From Savagea sp. (GTDB taxonomy: Bacteria; Bacillota; Bacilli; Bacillales_A; Planococcaceae): a DNA stretch of 12,920 bases. Shown one piece after another: positions 7,100-12,920 of this stretch (its first letter is position 1; the number at the start of each line of letters is the position of its first letter). The notes beneath the pieces were generated by a model, which was given only the letters and a program-made list of their open reading frames with translations, was not told the DNA's origin and made no database searches. A program made the translations under genes and the position numbers. Where the stretch lies: the NCBI GenBank assembly GCA_030146155.1, contig JASLCF010000001.1:1-12920 (forward strand), in the 5' to 3' direction.

Positions 7100-7540
7100 A
7101 TGACAATGGATTTTAATATGTATATGAATGATCTTGTGACAGGCGCGCGTGCTGAAATGGAACAAGCGGGCTATGAGCAATTAACAACACCAGAAGAAGT
7201 AGAAGCAGCATTCAAACGTCCTGGTACTACATTAGTAATGATTAACTCTGTTTGTGGGTGTGCGGGAGGAATTGCAAGACCTGCTGCTGTTCATGCTATC
7301 CATCATGATAAGCGTCCTACACATTTAACGACTGTATTTGCTGGACAAGATAAAGAAGCTACAGCTTATGCACGTATGCTTTTTGGTGAGGATCATTTAC
7401 CTTCATCACCATCTTTTGCATTAATGAAAGATGGAAAACTAGTTGCAGAAGTAGGTCGTTACGAAATTGAAGGGCACGATCCAATGAGCGTTGTCGTTAA
7501 TTTACAAGCACAATTCGAAGAGTTCTGTGAAGAGATTTAA
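7100..7540 (+). CDS. brxB: Bacilliredoxin BrxB (YphP/YqiW family)
   Basis: Bacilliredoxins remove bacillithiol from S-bacillithiolated proteins after oxidative stress; they are thioredoxin-fold proteins of the cytosol. The 146 residues fit the family (about 144). The diagnostic CGC motif is in NSVCGCAGG with C52 (attacking) and C54. The conserved TVFAGQDKEAT and SPSFALMKDGK segments and the closing EIEGHDP follow, with a further Cys (C143) near the end. The close agreement with B. subtilis YqiW from the first residues (MTMDFNMYM) supports ATG 7100, preceded by AAAGGGG. Its location between bcd and the yqjE-like peptidase matches yqiW in B. subtilis. It ends at a strong terminator shared with the convergent miniprotein gene. 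Its presence implies that the host makes bacillithiol. Confidence 0.95.
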   Translation: MTMDFNMYMNDLVTGARAEMEQAGYEQLTTPEEVEAAFKRPGTTLVMINSVCGCAGGIARPAAVHAIHHDKRPTHLTTVFAGQDKEATAYARMLFGEDHLPSSPSFALMKDGKLVAEVGRYEIEGHDPMSVVVNLQAQFEEFCEEI

Positions 7541-7542
7541 GT

Positions 7543-7591
7543 AAAAATGACAAGTGCGCCCTTTGAAAAGAGGGAACACTTGTCATTTTTT
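7543..7591. terminator. Two-way terminator between brxB and the Prli42-like gene
   Basis: A perfect 14-bp outer stem (AAAAATGACAAGTG at 7543-7556 with 7577-7590) and an inner CCCT/AGGG helix are followed by a T run on the plus strand. On the minus strand the same stem is followed by TTTTT, so it can stop both convergent genes. Confidence 0.9.
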
Positions 7592-7598
7592 GTAATCT

Positions 7599-7694
7599 TT
7601 ATAAAACTGCGCTAATCCCGAAGATGATAGTTGAACCTATCATAATAAAAATCATTAGCATAACGATGAACTTTTGGAATTTTTTATTGCTCAT
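7599..7694 (-). CDS. prli42: Stressosome-associated miniprotein Prli42-like (31 residues)
   Basis: A short gene below usual length cut-offs. The minus strand reads ATG at 7694 to TAA at 7601-7599, 31 residues beginning MSNKKFQKFIVMLM and ending STIIFGISAVL. AAGGGG lies 8-9 bases upstream of the start. A positively charged N-terminus (K4, K5, K8) is followed by a single membrane helix (about 10-30). Length, charge and layout match Prli42, described in Listeria as the membrane anchor of the stressosome that senses oxidative stress and turns on sigma-B. This is recalled family knowledge, not a database result. It shares a two-way terminator with brxB and diverges from the PepT-like gene; both neighbours favour a real gene. 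Position 8 is Lys; I recall an important basic residue here in Listeria, but am not certain of it. Confidence 0.85.
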   Translation of the reverse strand: MSNKKFQKFIVMLMIFIMIGSTIIFGISAVL

Positions 7695-7773
7695 TTCAAT
7701 GACCCCTTAACGTGTTAGTTTATATTCATTTTAACAGAAAACTTAAAATTCACAAGAGAAAGAAGAGAGAGAC

Positions 7774-8886
7774 ATGACAAACGAACGATTAATTCAACAT
7801 TTTATGGAAATGGTACAAATTGATTCAGAAACAAAAAATGAAAGAGCCATGGCAGACTATTTATTAAATGATTTGAAAGCACAAGGTATTGAAGCTTTTG
7901 AAGATGATTCGGCCTCACGTTCAGGACATGGAGCAGGAAATATTATTGCAACTTTACCAGGTAATGAAGACCGTTCTCCCATCTTTTTCACTTGTCACAT
8001 GGATACAGTAACACCAGGCAAAGGGATTCGTCCAGAAATTCGTGAGGATGGTTATATTTATTCTGATGGCACAACGATTTTAGGTGCAGATGATAAAGCA
8101 GGATTAGCGGCTTTACTTGAGGCAGTGCGTGTAATTCAAGAAGAAAATATTCCACATGGTCCAGTACAATTAGTCATTACAGCAGGAGAAGAAAATGGTT
8201 TGCAAGGTGCTAAAGCGATGGATCCAAAACTGTTAAACGCAAAATATGGCTATGCGATTGATAGTACAGAACCTGTCGGCGGAATTGTAACAAGTGCCCC
8301 TTTCCAAACGAAATTCCAGATTACGATTCAAGGAAAAACAGCGCATGCTGGTGTAGCTCCTGAAAAAGGTTTATCAGCCATCACACTTGCAGCAAAAGCA
8401 ATTTCACAAATGAAGTTAGGTCGAATTTCAGAAAAAACAACAGCGAATATTGGCTCATTCCATGGCGGACAAGCGACGAATATCGTTTGTGATGAAGTGA
8501 TCATTGTTGCAGAAGCTCGTTCTTTAGATCAACAAGAATTAGATGTTCAAGTGGCGCATATGAAAGATACTTTTGAATCTGTCGTTGAACAATTAGGCGG
8601 GAAAGCACAGGTTGAAGTGGAGTTAATGTACCCCGGTTTTGATTTCCCTGAAGATTCAGTGGTTGTCGATGTTGCGAAACGTGCAGTGAACAATATTGGT
8701 CGTACACCAAAAGTAATGAGTAGTGGTGGAGGAAGTGACGGTAACGTATTTAATGGTCATGGTGTCCCAACCATTAACTTATCTGTAGGCTATGAAGAAA
8801 TTCATACGACCAATGAAAGAATGCCAATTGAAGATTTAGAGCAATTAGCACAACTGATTGTAGAAATCATAAAAGAAGCAGAATAG
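7774..8886 (+). CDS. M20 family metallopeptidase, peptidase T-like (YqjE)
   Basis: A predicted cytosolic zinc aminopeptidase of the PepT-like group, 370 residues with ATG 7774 behind an AGAGAGA purine run. The metal and catalytic residues are all visible: H75 and D77 (TCHMDTV), bridging D106 (GADDKAG), catalytic E139 with ligand E140 (AGEENG), D163 (YAIDST) and the last His H344 (EEIHTTNERM). The inserted dimerisation domain of the M20 fold, with GKTAHAGVAPEKG and GGQATNIV, lies at about 180-290. B. subtilis has yqjE at the same place, two genes before the DNA polymerase IV gene yqjH; here dinB follows directly after 16 bases. The true substrate, tripeptides or other small peptides, is not known. 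It heads the operon with dinB and rnz, although I could not settle its promoter. Confidence 0.92.
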   Translation: MTNERLIQHFMEMVQIDSETKNERAMADYLLNDLKAQGIEAFEDDSASRSGHGAGNIIATLPGNEDRSPIFFTCHMDTVTPGKGIRPEIREDGYIYSDGTTILGADDKAGLAALLEAVRVIQEENIPHGPVQLVITAGEENGLQGAKAMDPKLLNAKYGYAIDSTEPVGGIVTSAPFQTKFQITIQGKTAHAGVAPEKGLSAITLAAKAISQMKLGRISEKTTANIGSFHGGQATNIVCDEVIIVAEARSLDQQELDVQVAHMKDTFESVVEQLGGKAQVEVELMYPGFDFPEDSVVVDVAKRAVNNIGRTPKVMSSGGGSDGNVFNGHGVPTINLSVGYEEIHTTNERMPIEDLEQLAQLIVEIIKEAE

Positions 8887-8902
8887 GAAAGGAGAAGGGC
8901 CA

Positions 8903-10081
8903 ATGAAACCAATGACGACTCGTGTGATTTTACATGTGGATATGAATAGTTTCTATGCTTCTGTTGAACAGGCAGAAGACCCTTCTTTGAAAAATCAACC
9001 CGTCGCTGTCGCAGGTAATCCAAGAGAGCGACGGGGTATTATTGTTACTTGTTCATACGAAGCTAGAGATTTAGGTGTGTATACGACAATGACCGTGGGG
9101 GAAGCGAAAAAGAAAGCTCCTTCATTAATTATTGTGCCTGTTCGTCATGCGGTTTACCGTTCATATTCTGATCGCATATTTGAAACGCTTCGTGAGATTA
9201 CGCCTCTTGTTGAACCGGTTTCGATTGATGAGGCTTATTTAGATATTACAGCAGTCGGTGGACTCACTCATGCTGTGGAGATTGCTTCAACCATTCAACA
9301 TCGTTTAAAACAGCAATTCGACTTGCCTTGTTCAATAGGGATTGGTCCCAATAAATTTCTGGCAAAAACAGCAAGCGATTGGAAAAAACCGATGGGCATT
9401 ACCGTCTTACGCAAACGTCAACTGCCCGAATTACTTTGGCCCTTACCTTTAATTGAAATGCATGGAATTGGAGAACGCACTGCGACAAAGTTAGAAGAGT
9501 TGGGAATGAAGACGATTGGCGATTTGGCACAAGCGAATGATTATACCCTCCGTTTACAGATGGGGAAGCTAGGCATGCGTTTGTACGAACGCGCCAATGG
9601 AATTGATTATCGTCCTGTAGATCCAGAAGCTGCAGAAGATCGTAAAAGTATAGGTTCATCAACGACTTTAGTAGAAGATACGACCGATCGGCAATTACTC
9701 TTTCAAACGATCGGACGACTGGCGCAAAAAGTGGCAGAACGTTTAGAGCAACATGAGCGTGTAGGGTACACACTGACTGTACAAATTAGGTATCACGACT
9801 GGGAACAAGTCTCCAAAAGAGCAACGATGCAACAACCGATTGTGACTTTAGAAGCTCTTACAAAACTAGCGGATGAACTCTTTACTAAGCTTTGGACTGG
9901 CAGGCCTGTTCGCTTAGTCGGCGTCACTTTATCTGATTTAGAATTACGCTCAGAGGTAGTCGAACAATTAACCTTTGAGACTTACGAGCAGTATGCCAAG
10001 GAAGGGAAAATGAAAGAGACAGTGAAGCAATTACAACGAGATTACGGTGAACAAATCATCCGTTTTGGAAAGAAGGGGTAA
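8903..10081 (+). CDS. dinB: DNA polymerase IV (Y-family, DinB/YqjH)
   Basis: An error-prone translesion polymerase that extends past damaged bases and stalled ends. It has 392 residues. The two-metal site is present: D13 (HVDMNSFYASVE) and D109-E110 (VSIDEAYLD), with Y18 as expected steric gate against ribonucleotides. The thumb region has SIGIGPNKFLAK and the helix-hairpin-helix MHGIGERTATKLEELGM. The little finger domain extends from about 240. Near the C-terminus QLTF (355-358) stands where a QLxLF-type sliding-clamp motif is usual, so the clamp contact looks degenerate. AAGGAG 8 bases before ATG 8903 is a good ribosome site. It lies in an operon between the PepT-like gene and rnz, the latter starting one base after its stop. 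No LexA box is seen upstream. Confidence 0.95.
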   Translation: MKPMTTRVILHVDMNSFYASVEQAEDPSLKNQPVAVAGNPRERRGIIVTCSYEARDLGVYTTMTVGEAKKKAPSLIIVPVRHAVYRSYSDRIFETLREITPLVEPVSIDEAYLDITAVGGLTHAVEIASTIQHRLKQQFDLPCSIGIGPNKFLAKTASDWKKPMGITVLRKRQLPELLWPLPLIEMHGIGERTATKLEELGMKTIGDLAQANDYTLRLQMGKLGMRLYERANGIDYRPVDPEAAEDRKSIGSSTTLVEDTTDRQLLFQTIGRLAQKVAERLEQHERVGYTLTVQIRYHDWEQVSKRATMQQPIVTLEALTKLADELFTKLWTGRPVRLVGVTLSDLELRSEVVEQLTFETYEQYAKEGKMKETVKQLQRDYGEQIIRFGKKG

Positions 10082-10082
10082 G

Positions 10083-11039
10083 ATGGAAATTACATTTTTA
10101 GGAACGGGCGCAGGCATGCCTTCTAAACATCGAAATACTTCTAGTCTTATTGTGAGTCTTCGGGCACAAGGTGAGGGCTATTGGATGTTTGATTGCGGGG
10201 AAGCGACACAACATCAATTGCAATATACTGCAATTAAACCTGGTAAAATCAATAAGGTTTTCATCACACATGTGCACGGCGACCATCTTTTTGGTTTACC
10301 AGGATTTTTAAGCTCGCGTTCTTTTCTTGGAGGAGAAGAGCCTCTTGAAATCTATGCTCCGAAAGAAGTGGAAGCATGGTTAACTGCAACATTTGCTTGT
10401 TCAAATACGCATATTCCTTATCCGATTCATTTTTATCCTATTGAACAAGAAGGGGTTATTTTCGAAAGCGATCAATACCGTGTTATTGCTAAAAAATTAG
10501 CACATGTAGTGGATAGTTATGGGTTTCGGATAGAAGAAGCCGCTTTTCCAGGAGCACTAGATGTGACGAAAGCCAAAGCATTAGGTGTACCCAATGGGCC
10601 GCAGTTAGGGCAATTGAAACGAGGGGAAGACGTGACACTTTCAGACGGAAGAGTAGTAAAGAGTCATGAAGTACTCGGCGAATCAGTGCCGGGACGAACG
10701 GTCACGATTCTTGGCGATACAGCTTATTGTGAAGCCTCTGTTGCACTTGCTGAACAGGCGGAGTTACTCATCCACGAAGCCACTTTTGATGATCAGACGA
10801 CTAGTTTAGCGAAAGATTTTGGGCATTCGACAATTATTGATGCAGCAACAGTTGCGTCCGAAGCTAAGGTCAAGCATTTGATTTGTAATCATATTTCTGC
10901 CCGTTTTTTACCAGAAGATGTTCGTAGAAATGAAAAAGTCGCACGTGAGTTATTTTCACGTACGACGATTGCTTCTGATTTCACACAACTCAAGTTGTCT
11001 AAAACAGGAGAGTTAGCGATTGAGCAATTAGAAGTTTGA
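10083..11039 (+). CDS. rnz: Ribonuclease Z
   Basis: The tRNA 3' endonuclease that trims precursor tRNAs lacking an encoded CCA. It has 318 residues (B. subtilis about 307). ATG 10083 is chosen because the family begins MEITFLGTGAGMP and AAGGGG lies just upstream; a TTG start at 10047 would add 12 residues read from inside dinB. The zinc site is complete: H63, H65, D67 and H68 (THVHGDH), H141 (LAHVVDS), D212 (LGDTAY) and H270 (CNHISAR), plus the HEATF segment. The FDCGEATQHQ loop is also typical. It begins one base after the dinB stop codon, so translation is probably coupled. Its stop codon is one base from the convergent proC stop, and no terminator fits between them. Confidence 0.96.
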   Translation: MEITFLGTGAGMPSKHRNTSSLIVSLRAQGEGYWMFDCGEATQHQLQYTAIKPGKINKVFITHVHGDHLFGLPGFLSSRSFLGGEEPLEIYAPKEVEAWLTATFACSNTHIPYPIHFYPIEQEGVIFESDQYRVIAKKLAHVVDSYGFRIEEAAFPGALDVTKAKALGVPNGPQLGQLKRGEDVTLSDGRVVKSHEVLGESVPGRTVTILGDTAYCEASVALAEQAELLIHEATFDDQTTSLAKDFGHSTIIDAATVASEAKVKHLICNHISARFLPEDVRRNEKVARELFSRTTIASDFTQLKLSKTGELAIEQLEV

Positions 11040-11040
11040 T

Positions 11041-11853
11041 TTATTGCCCTAGCTCGATAGAACGATGTTTTGCTGCTGCGATGCATTGTTCAATGAGGCG
11101 TTCAAAATCAAGGGAACGCATGGCTTCTAGTCCAGCAAAGGTTGTGCCGTTTGGGCTAGTGACATTTTCTCTTAATTGGGCTGGTTCAGCTTTCGTTTGT
11201 TCAAGCATCAAGGCAGCACCTTTCAATGTTTGAATTGTGAGTTCACGAGCAGTAGCAGCTTCAATGCCATGAGCTGTTGCTGCTTTTTCTAATGCCTCTA
11301 CAAAGTAGTAAACATAGGCAGGTCCGCTCCCTGATAAGGCGGTGACTGTGTGTAGTTGTTCTTCAGTTACTTCTTTGACAAGACCAATTGCCTCCAATAA
11401 TTCAGTGACAAAAGCATATTGTGCCTTGGATTGTTGTCCGTTCCAAGCAATGCCACTTGCTGAATGTCCAATGGTCGCAGAAGTGTTTGGCATGACACGT
11501 GCTACAGCTTGTCCGCTTAAATAGCTCTCAAAGGTAGCGATAGGAACACCAGCGATGACAGAAACAATGACTGCTTCTTTTGAAAGGTTTGGTGCAGTCT
11601 CAGCTAATGCCTTTTGAATATCGGCAGGCTTTGTGGCATAAATAACAGTTGTAGCCTCCTGATAAATCCCTGGTTCTTCTTTGGCGAGAGAGATACCATA
11701 TTGTTGTTGGAGTGTCAGTAAGCGTGTATCATCATTTTTATTCGATACGAAAATCGCTGCGCTTGGCACGACTTTTTGTTGTACCATTCCTGCAAGAATC
11801 GCTTCTGCCATTGCACCTGCTCCAATAAATAATACTTTGTTTGTCATATTCAT
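11041..11853 (-). CDS. proC: Pyrroline-5-carboxylate reductase
   Basis: The last step of proline synthesis: NAD(P)H-dependent reduction of pyrroline-5-carboxylate, in the cytosol. I chose ATG 11853 (270 residues), with GAGG 9 bases upstream. ATG 11847 (268 residues) is nearly as good, while the TTG at 11871 is too close to the terminator T run. The Rossmann motif GAGAMA is at 11-16, MPNT at 121-124, and the C-terminal dimer domain has SGSGPAYVYYF (from 174) and the family signature TSPNGTT (232-238). This gene corresponds to B. subtilis proI (yqjO), which also lies next to yqjP. Control is by the proline T-box leader directly upstream, so it should be expressed when uncharged tRNA-Pro builds up. 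It is convergent with rnz, with one base between stop codons. Confidence 0.95.
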   Translation of the reverse strand: MNMTNKVLFIGAGAMAEAILAGMVQQKVVPSAAIFVSNKNDDTRLLTLQQQYGISLAKEEPGIYQEATTVIYATKPADIQKALAETAPNLSKEAVIVSVIAGVPIATFESYLSGQAVARVMPNTSATIGHSASGIAWNGQQSKAQYAFVTELLEAIGLVKEVTEEQLHTVTALSGSGPAYVYYFVEALEKAATAHGIEAATARELTIQTLKGAALMLEQTKAEPAQLRENVTSPNGTTFAGLEAMRSLDFERLIEQCIAAAKHRSIELGQ

Positions 11854-11873
11854 CCAACCTTTCCTCTTCAAAT

Positions 11874-11913
11874 AAAAAAACGTTTCTCACCCTTGTTGAA
11901 GGACGAAACGTTT
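11874..11913 (-). terminator. T-box attenuator (intrinsic terminator) ahead of proC
   Basis: On the minus strand AAACGTTTC (11913-11905) pairs perfectly with GAAACGTTT (11886-11878), with inner CCTT/AAGG, and is followed by seven T (11880-11874). The T run ends about 20 bases before the proC start codon. Confidence 0.92.
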
Positions 11914-12111
11914 CGTTCGTGGTACCACCATCTTTTGTATTGCATGCAATACCTCATTGTACGATAACGGTGTGCCCGATTTGTTTTCACAAATAGAAAT
12001 GATTAAAGGAGGTTCAACTGATTTGAAGTAGCTTTTGCTTTCAGCCTAGGCAAAATTTTCTGTCTACAAAATAAGTTTACTCGTCTTTAATTTCTGAGTG
12101 TGTATCCGATT
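11874..12111 (-). ncRNA. Proline-specific T-box leader of proC
   Basis: The transcribed leader on the minus strand has every T-box part. Stem I is closed by ATTAAAG (12091-12085) with CTTTAAT (12008-12002), has the AGACGAGTA K-turn-like motif, a TTTTGC/GCAAAA upper stem and a GGCTGAAA apical loop. The specifier loop reads GAA-CCT-C, with CCT (12012-12010) a proline codon. Stem II is ATTTGT-GAAA-ACAAAT (11994-11979). Stem III is the palindrome GTATTGCATGCAATAC (11952-11937). The T-box sequence ATGGTGGTACCACG (about 11931-11918) has UGGU to pair with the tRNA end ACCA. It ends in a terminator. When tRNA-Pro is uncharged, the antiterminator should form and proC be transcribed. proI and proBA of B. 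subtilis are known to be controlled in this way. Confidence 0.93.
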
Positions 12112-12469
12112 ACAAAAAGTATGACAGAAACCACGGATGAAGTCAACCATGGCCCGAAGCGGATTGAATCAAGTTTTTGTGGGTGTGATTGTAAAAGAGG
12201 TAATTTATTCTTGTGAAGTTTTATTTGTCCTTGTCATTAAGTGAATGCAACAAAACGTTGATTTCCGTTTCAGGCGGCCCTTTCCTGTTGAGCGCATCAA
12301 AAGGTGCACCGTGATTCAAAGGGGAGGACAGACTGACTATTTTTTCACCCATAAACATTTTACTCAGACACCGAATAGACAAGACATCCATTTTGTTGCT
12401 GTTGTTAGAAAAGTCTATTCGTTCCTTGATGAGCTGTAAATAGTATCGTGTGCGTTTTGTGCTATTCAA
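12087..12469 (-). pseudogene. Possible frameshifted or decayed gene with a C-terminal membrane segment
   Basis: I do not recognise this protein. Between the mbl-like gene and the proC leader the minus strand is open for 82 codons (12469 to stop 12223-12221), ending INVLLHSLNDKDK. The frame one base back is open from just before that stop to 12087 and encodes KLPLLQSHPQKLDSIRF, followed by a hydrophobic stretch (WLTSSVVSVILFVIGY) with a short basic end TLRN. One extra A in the A-rich tract near 12220-12230 would fuse them into about 128 residues with a C-terminal membrane anchor. Against an intact gene: the only upstream start is TTG 12469, with no ribosome site, and internal ATGs have none either. 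Alternatives are chance open frames, a sequencing error, or a gene remnant. No other gene is seen in this gap of nearly 400 bases. Confidence 0.35.
12118..12146 (-). promoter_or_regulatory. Sigma-A promoter of the T-box-proC unit
   Basis: On the minus strand TTGACT (12146-12141), a 17-base spacer and CATACT (12123-12118) preceded by TGT form a good extended -10 promoter. Start is expected near 12111, about 20 bases before stem I. It lies inside the second reading frame of the broken gene upstream. Confidence 0.75.
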
Positions 12470-12478
12470 TCTTCTGCA

Positions 12479-12507
12479 TCGACAGCGCGTAAGAGAAAGA
12501 CTATACT
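12479..12507 (+). promoter_or_regulatory. Sigma-A promoter of the metallo-beta-lactamase-fold gene
   Basis: TCGACA (12479-12484), a 17-base spacer and TATACT (12502-12507) each match 5 of 6 consensus bases. The predicted start near 12514 gives a leader of about 33 bases before ATG 12547. Confidence 0.7.
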
Positions 12508-12509
12508 AA

Positions 12510-12527
12510 AATGAATAGTCATTCAAT
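12510..12527 (+). promoter_or_regulatory. ARG-box-like palindrome at the transcription start
   Basis: AATGAATAGTCATTCAAT contains TGAAT (12512-12516) and ATTCA (12521-12525) separated by 4 bases, the half-sites and spacing of the ArgR consensus; the centre AGTC is less A/T-rich than usual. It covers the predicted start site, a position suited to repression. A second inverted repeat, GACTAT (12499-12504) and ATAGTC (12515-12520), overlaps the -10 element. ArgR binding is an inference. Confidence 0.4.
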
Positions 12528-12546
12528 ATAGAAAGAAGTGTTGTTA

Positions 12547-12920
12547 ATGAATTGGAAAATAGAGAGTTTGACCGTCACGACTCCTTATGCAGTAGGAGAG
12601 GTACATAGTTTTATTTTATCGGGAGGCCCGTTAACTTTAATCGACGTAGGGCCACGTACAACATTGGTGAAGGAACAATTAATAGCAGAGTTTGAACGGT
12701 TGAACTATCAACTGTCAGCTATTGAACAAATAATTTTAACGCATCATCATCCCGATCATGCAGGATGGTTAGAATTATTTCCACAAGCGACGATTTATGG
12801 TCATCCATACAATGACGTGTGGTTAAGAAGAGATGAAAGCTATCTTGCTTGGCATGACGAATTTTATGAACGCTGTCTTCGTGAAGAAGGGGTGCCTGAA
12901 AGTGAAATGAAATGGATTGA
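12547..12920 (+). CDS. Metallo-beta-lactamase-fold hydrolase, YqjP-like (3' end outside window)
   Basis: The N-terminal 124 residues of an MBL-fold protein. ATG 12547 opens MNWKIESLTVTTPYAVGEV, followed by LTLIDVGPRT (D33) and the zinc motif THHHPDHAG with H66, H68, D70 and H71. The ribosome site is weak (GAAAGAAGTG, 12531-12540). In B. subtilis yqjP lies beside yqjO (proI), so the location agrees. MBL proteins of this type include thioesterases and glyoxalase II-like enzymes, and the substrate cannot be told from this part. The frame runs open to the window end. It is divergent from proC and the broken gene, and its promoter carries an ARG-box-like palindrome. Confidence 0.88.
   Translation, partial: MNWKIESLTVTTPYAVGEVHSFILSGGPLTLIDVGPRTTLVKEQLIAEFERLNYQLSAIEQIILTHHHPDHAGWLELFPQATIYGHPYNDVWLRRDESYLAWHDEFYERCLREEGVPESEMKWI

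Noticed and set aside
10047..10082. Upstream TTG start for RNase Z
   Set aside because: It lies inside dinB with no ribosome site, and the family starts at MEITFLGTG from ATG 10083.
12054..12062. CodY-like AATTTTCTG
   Set aside because: Only one half of the CodY box matches, and the bases are explained by stem I of the T-box leader.
12245..12439. Plus-strand 64-codon frame opposite the broken minus-strand gene
   Set aside because: No ribosome site, no promoter and no recognisable protein pattern; it is followed by the mbl promoter and is probably an opposite-strand shadow.

Overview
The window is a chromosomal stretch of a low-GC Gram-positive bacterium of the order Bacillales. Every recognisable protein resembles the Bacillus subtilis dxs-yqxC-ahrC-recN to yqjO-yqjP region, and the gene order follows that map in condensed form. 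The proline T-box ahead of proC, the bacilliredoxin, leucine dehydrogenase, the DUF2627 protein and the 31-residue Prli42-like miniprotein all point the same way. Two absences stand out: no yqxC/tlyA gene lies between dxs and argR, and no spoIVB-spo0A pair follows recN, where a FapA/DUF342 gene sits instead. This would suit a Bacillales lineage that does not form spores, for example a Kurthia-like member of the Planococcaceae or an Exiguobacterium-like organism. That placement is an inference and not proven.

Left part (1-5217), all on the plus strand: the 3' end of dxs with a strong terminator; argR (arginine repressor, TTG start) followed after 22 bases by recN (DNA break repair ATPase); then a FapA/DUF342 protein whose end overlaps the start of a glycerophosphodiester phosphodiesterase, closed by a terminator formed over the stop codon.

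Middle part (5371-7694): a minus-strand DUF2627 membrane protein with its own promoter and terminator, divergent from leucine dehydrogenase (bcd), which here stands alone and not inside a branched-chain keto-acid operon. Next come bacilliredoxin brxB and, converging on it through a shared two-way terminator, a minus-strand miniprotein gene of the Prli42 type (stressosome membrane anchor).

Right part (7774-12920): a plus-strand operon of a PepT-like M20 peptidase, DNA polymerase IV (dinB) and RNase Z (rnz), meeting proC tail to tail with one base between stop codons. proC is preceded by a complete proline-type T-box leader with a good promoter. Upstream lies a probably broken minus-strand gene (two adjacent reading frames, the second ending in a membrane segment), then a divergent metallo-beta-lactamase-fold gene (YqjP-like) cut by the window end. 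The promoter of this last gene carries an ARG-box-like palindrome at its predicted transcription start.

Functionally the window is mostly housekeeping: isoprenoid precursor synthesis, arginine and proline control, DNA repair and translesion synthesis, tRNA 3' processing, branched-chain amino acid breakdown and thiol redox control. No mobile element, CRISPR array, rRNA or tRNA gene was seen.
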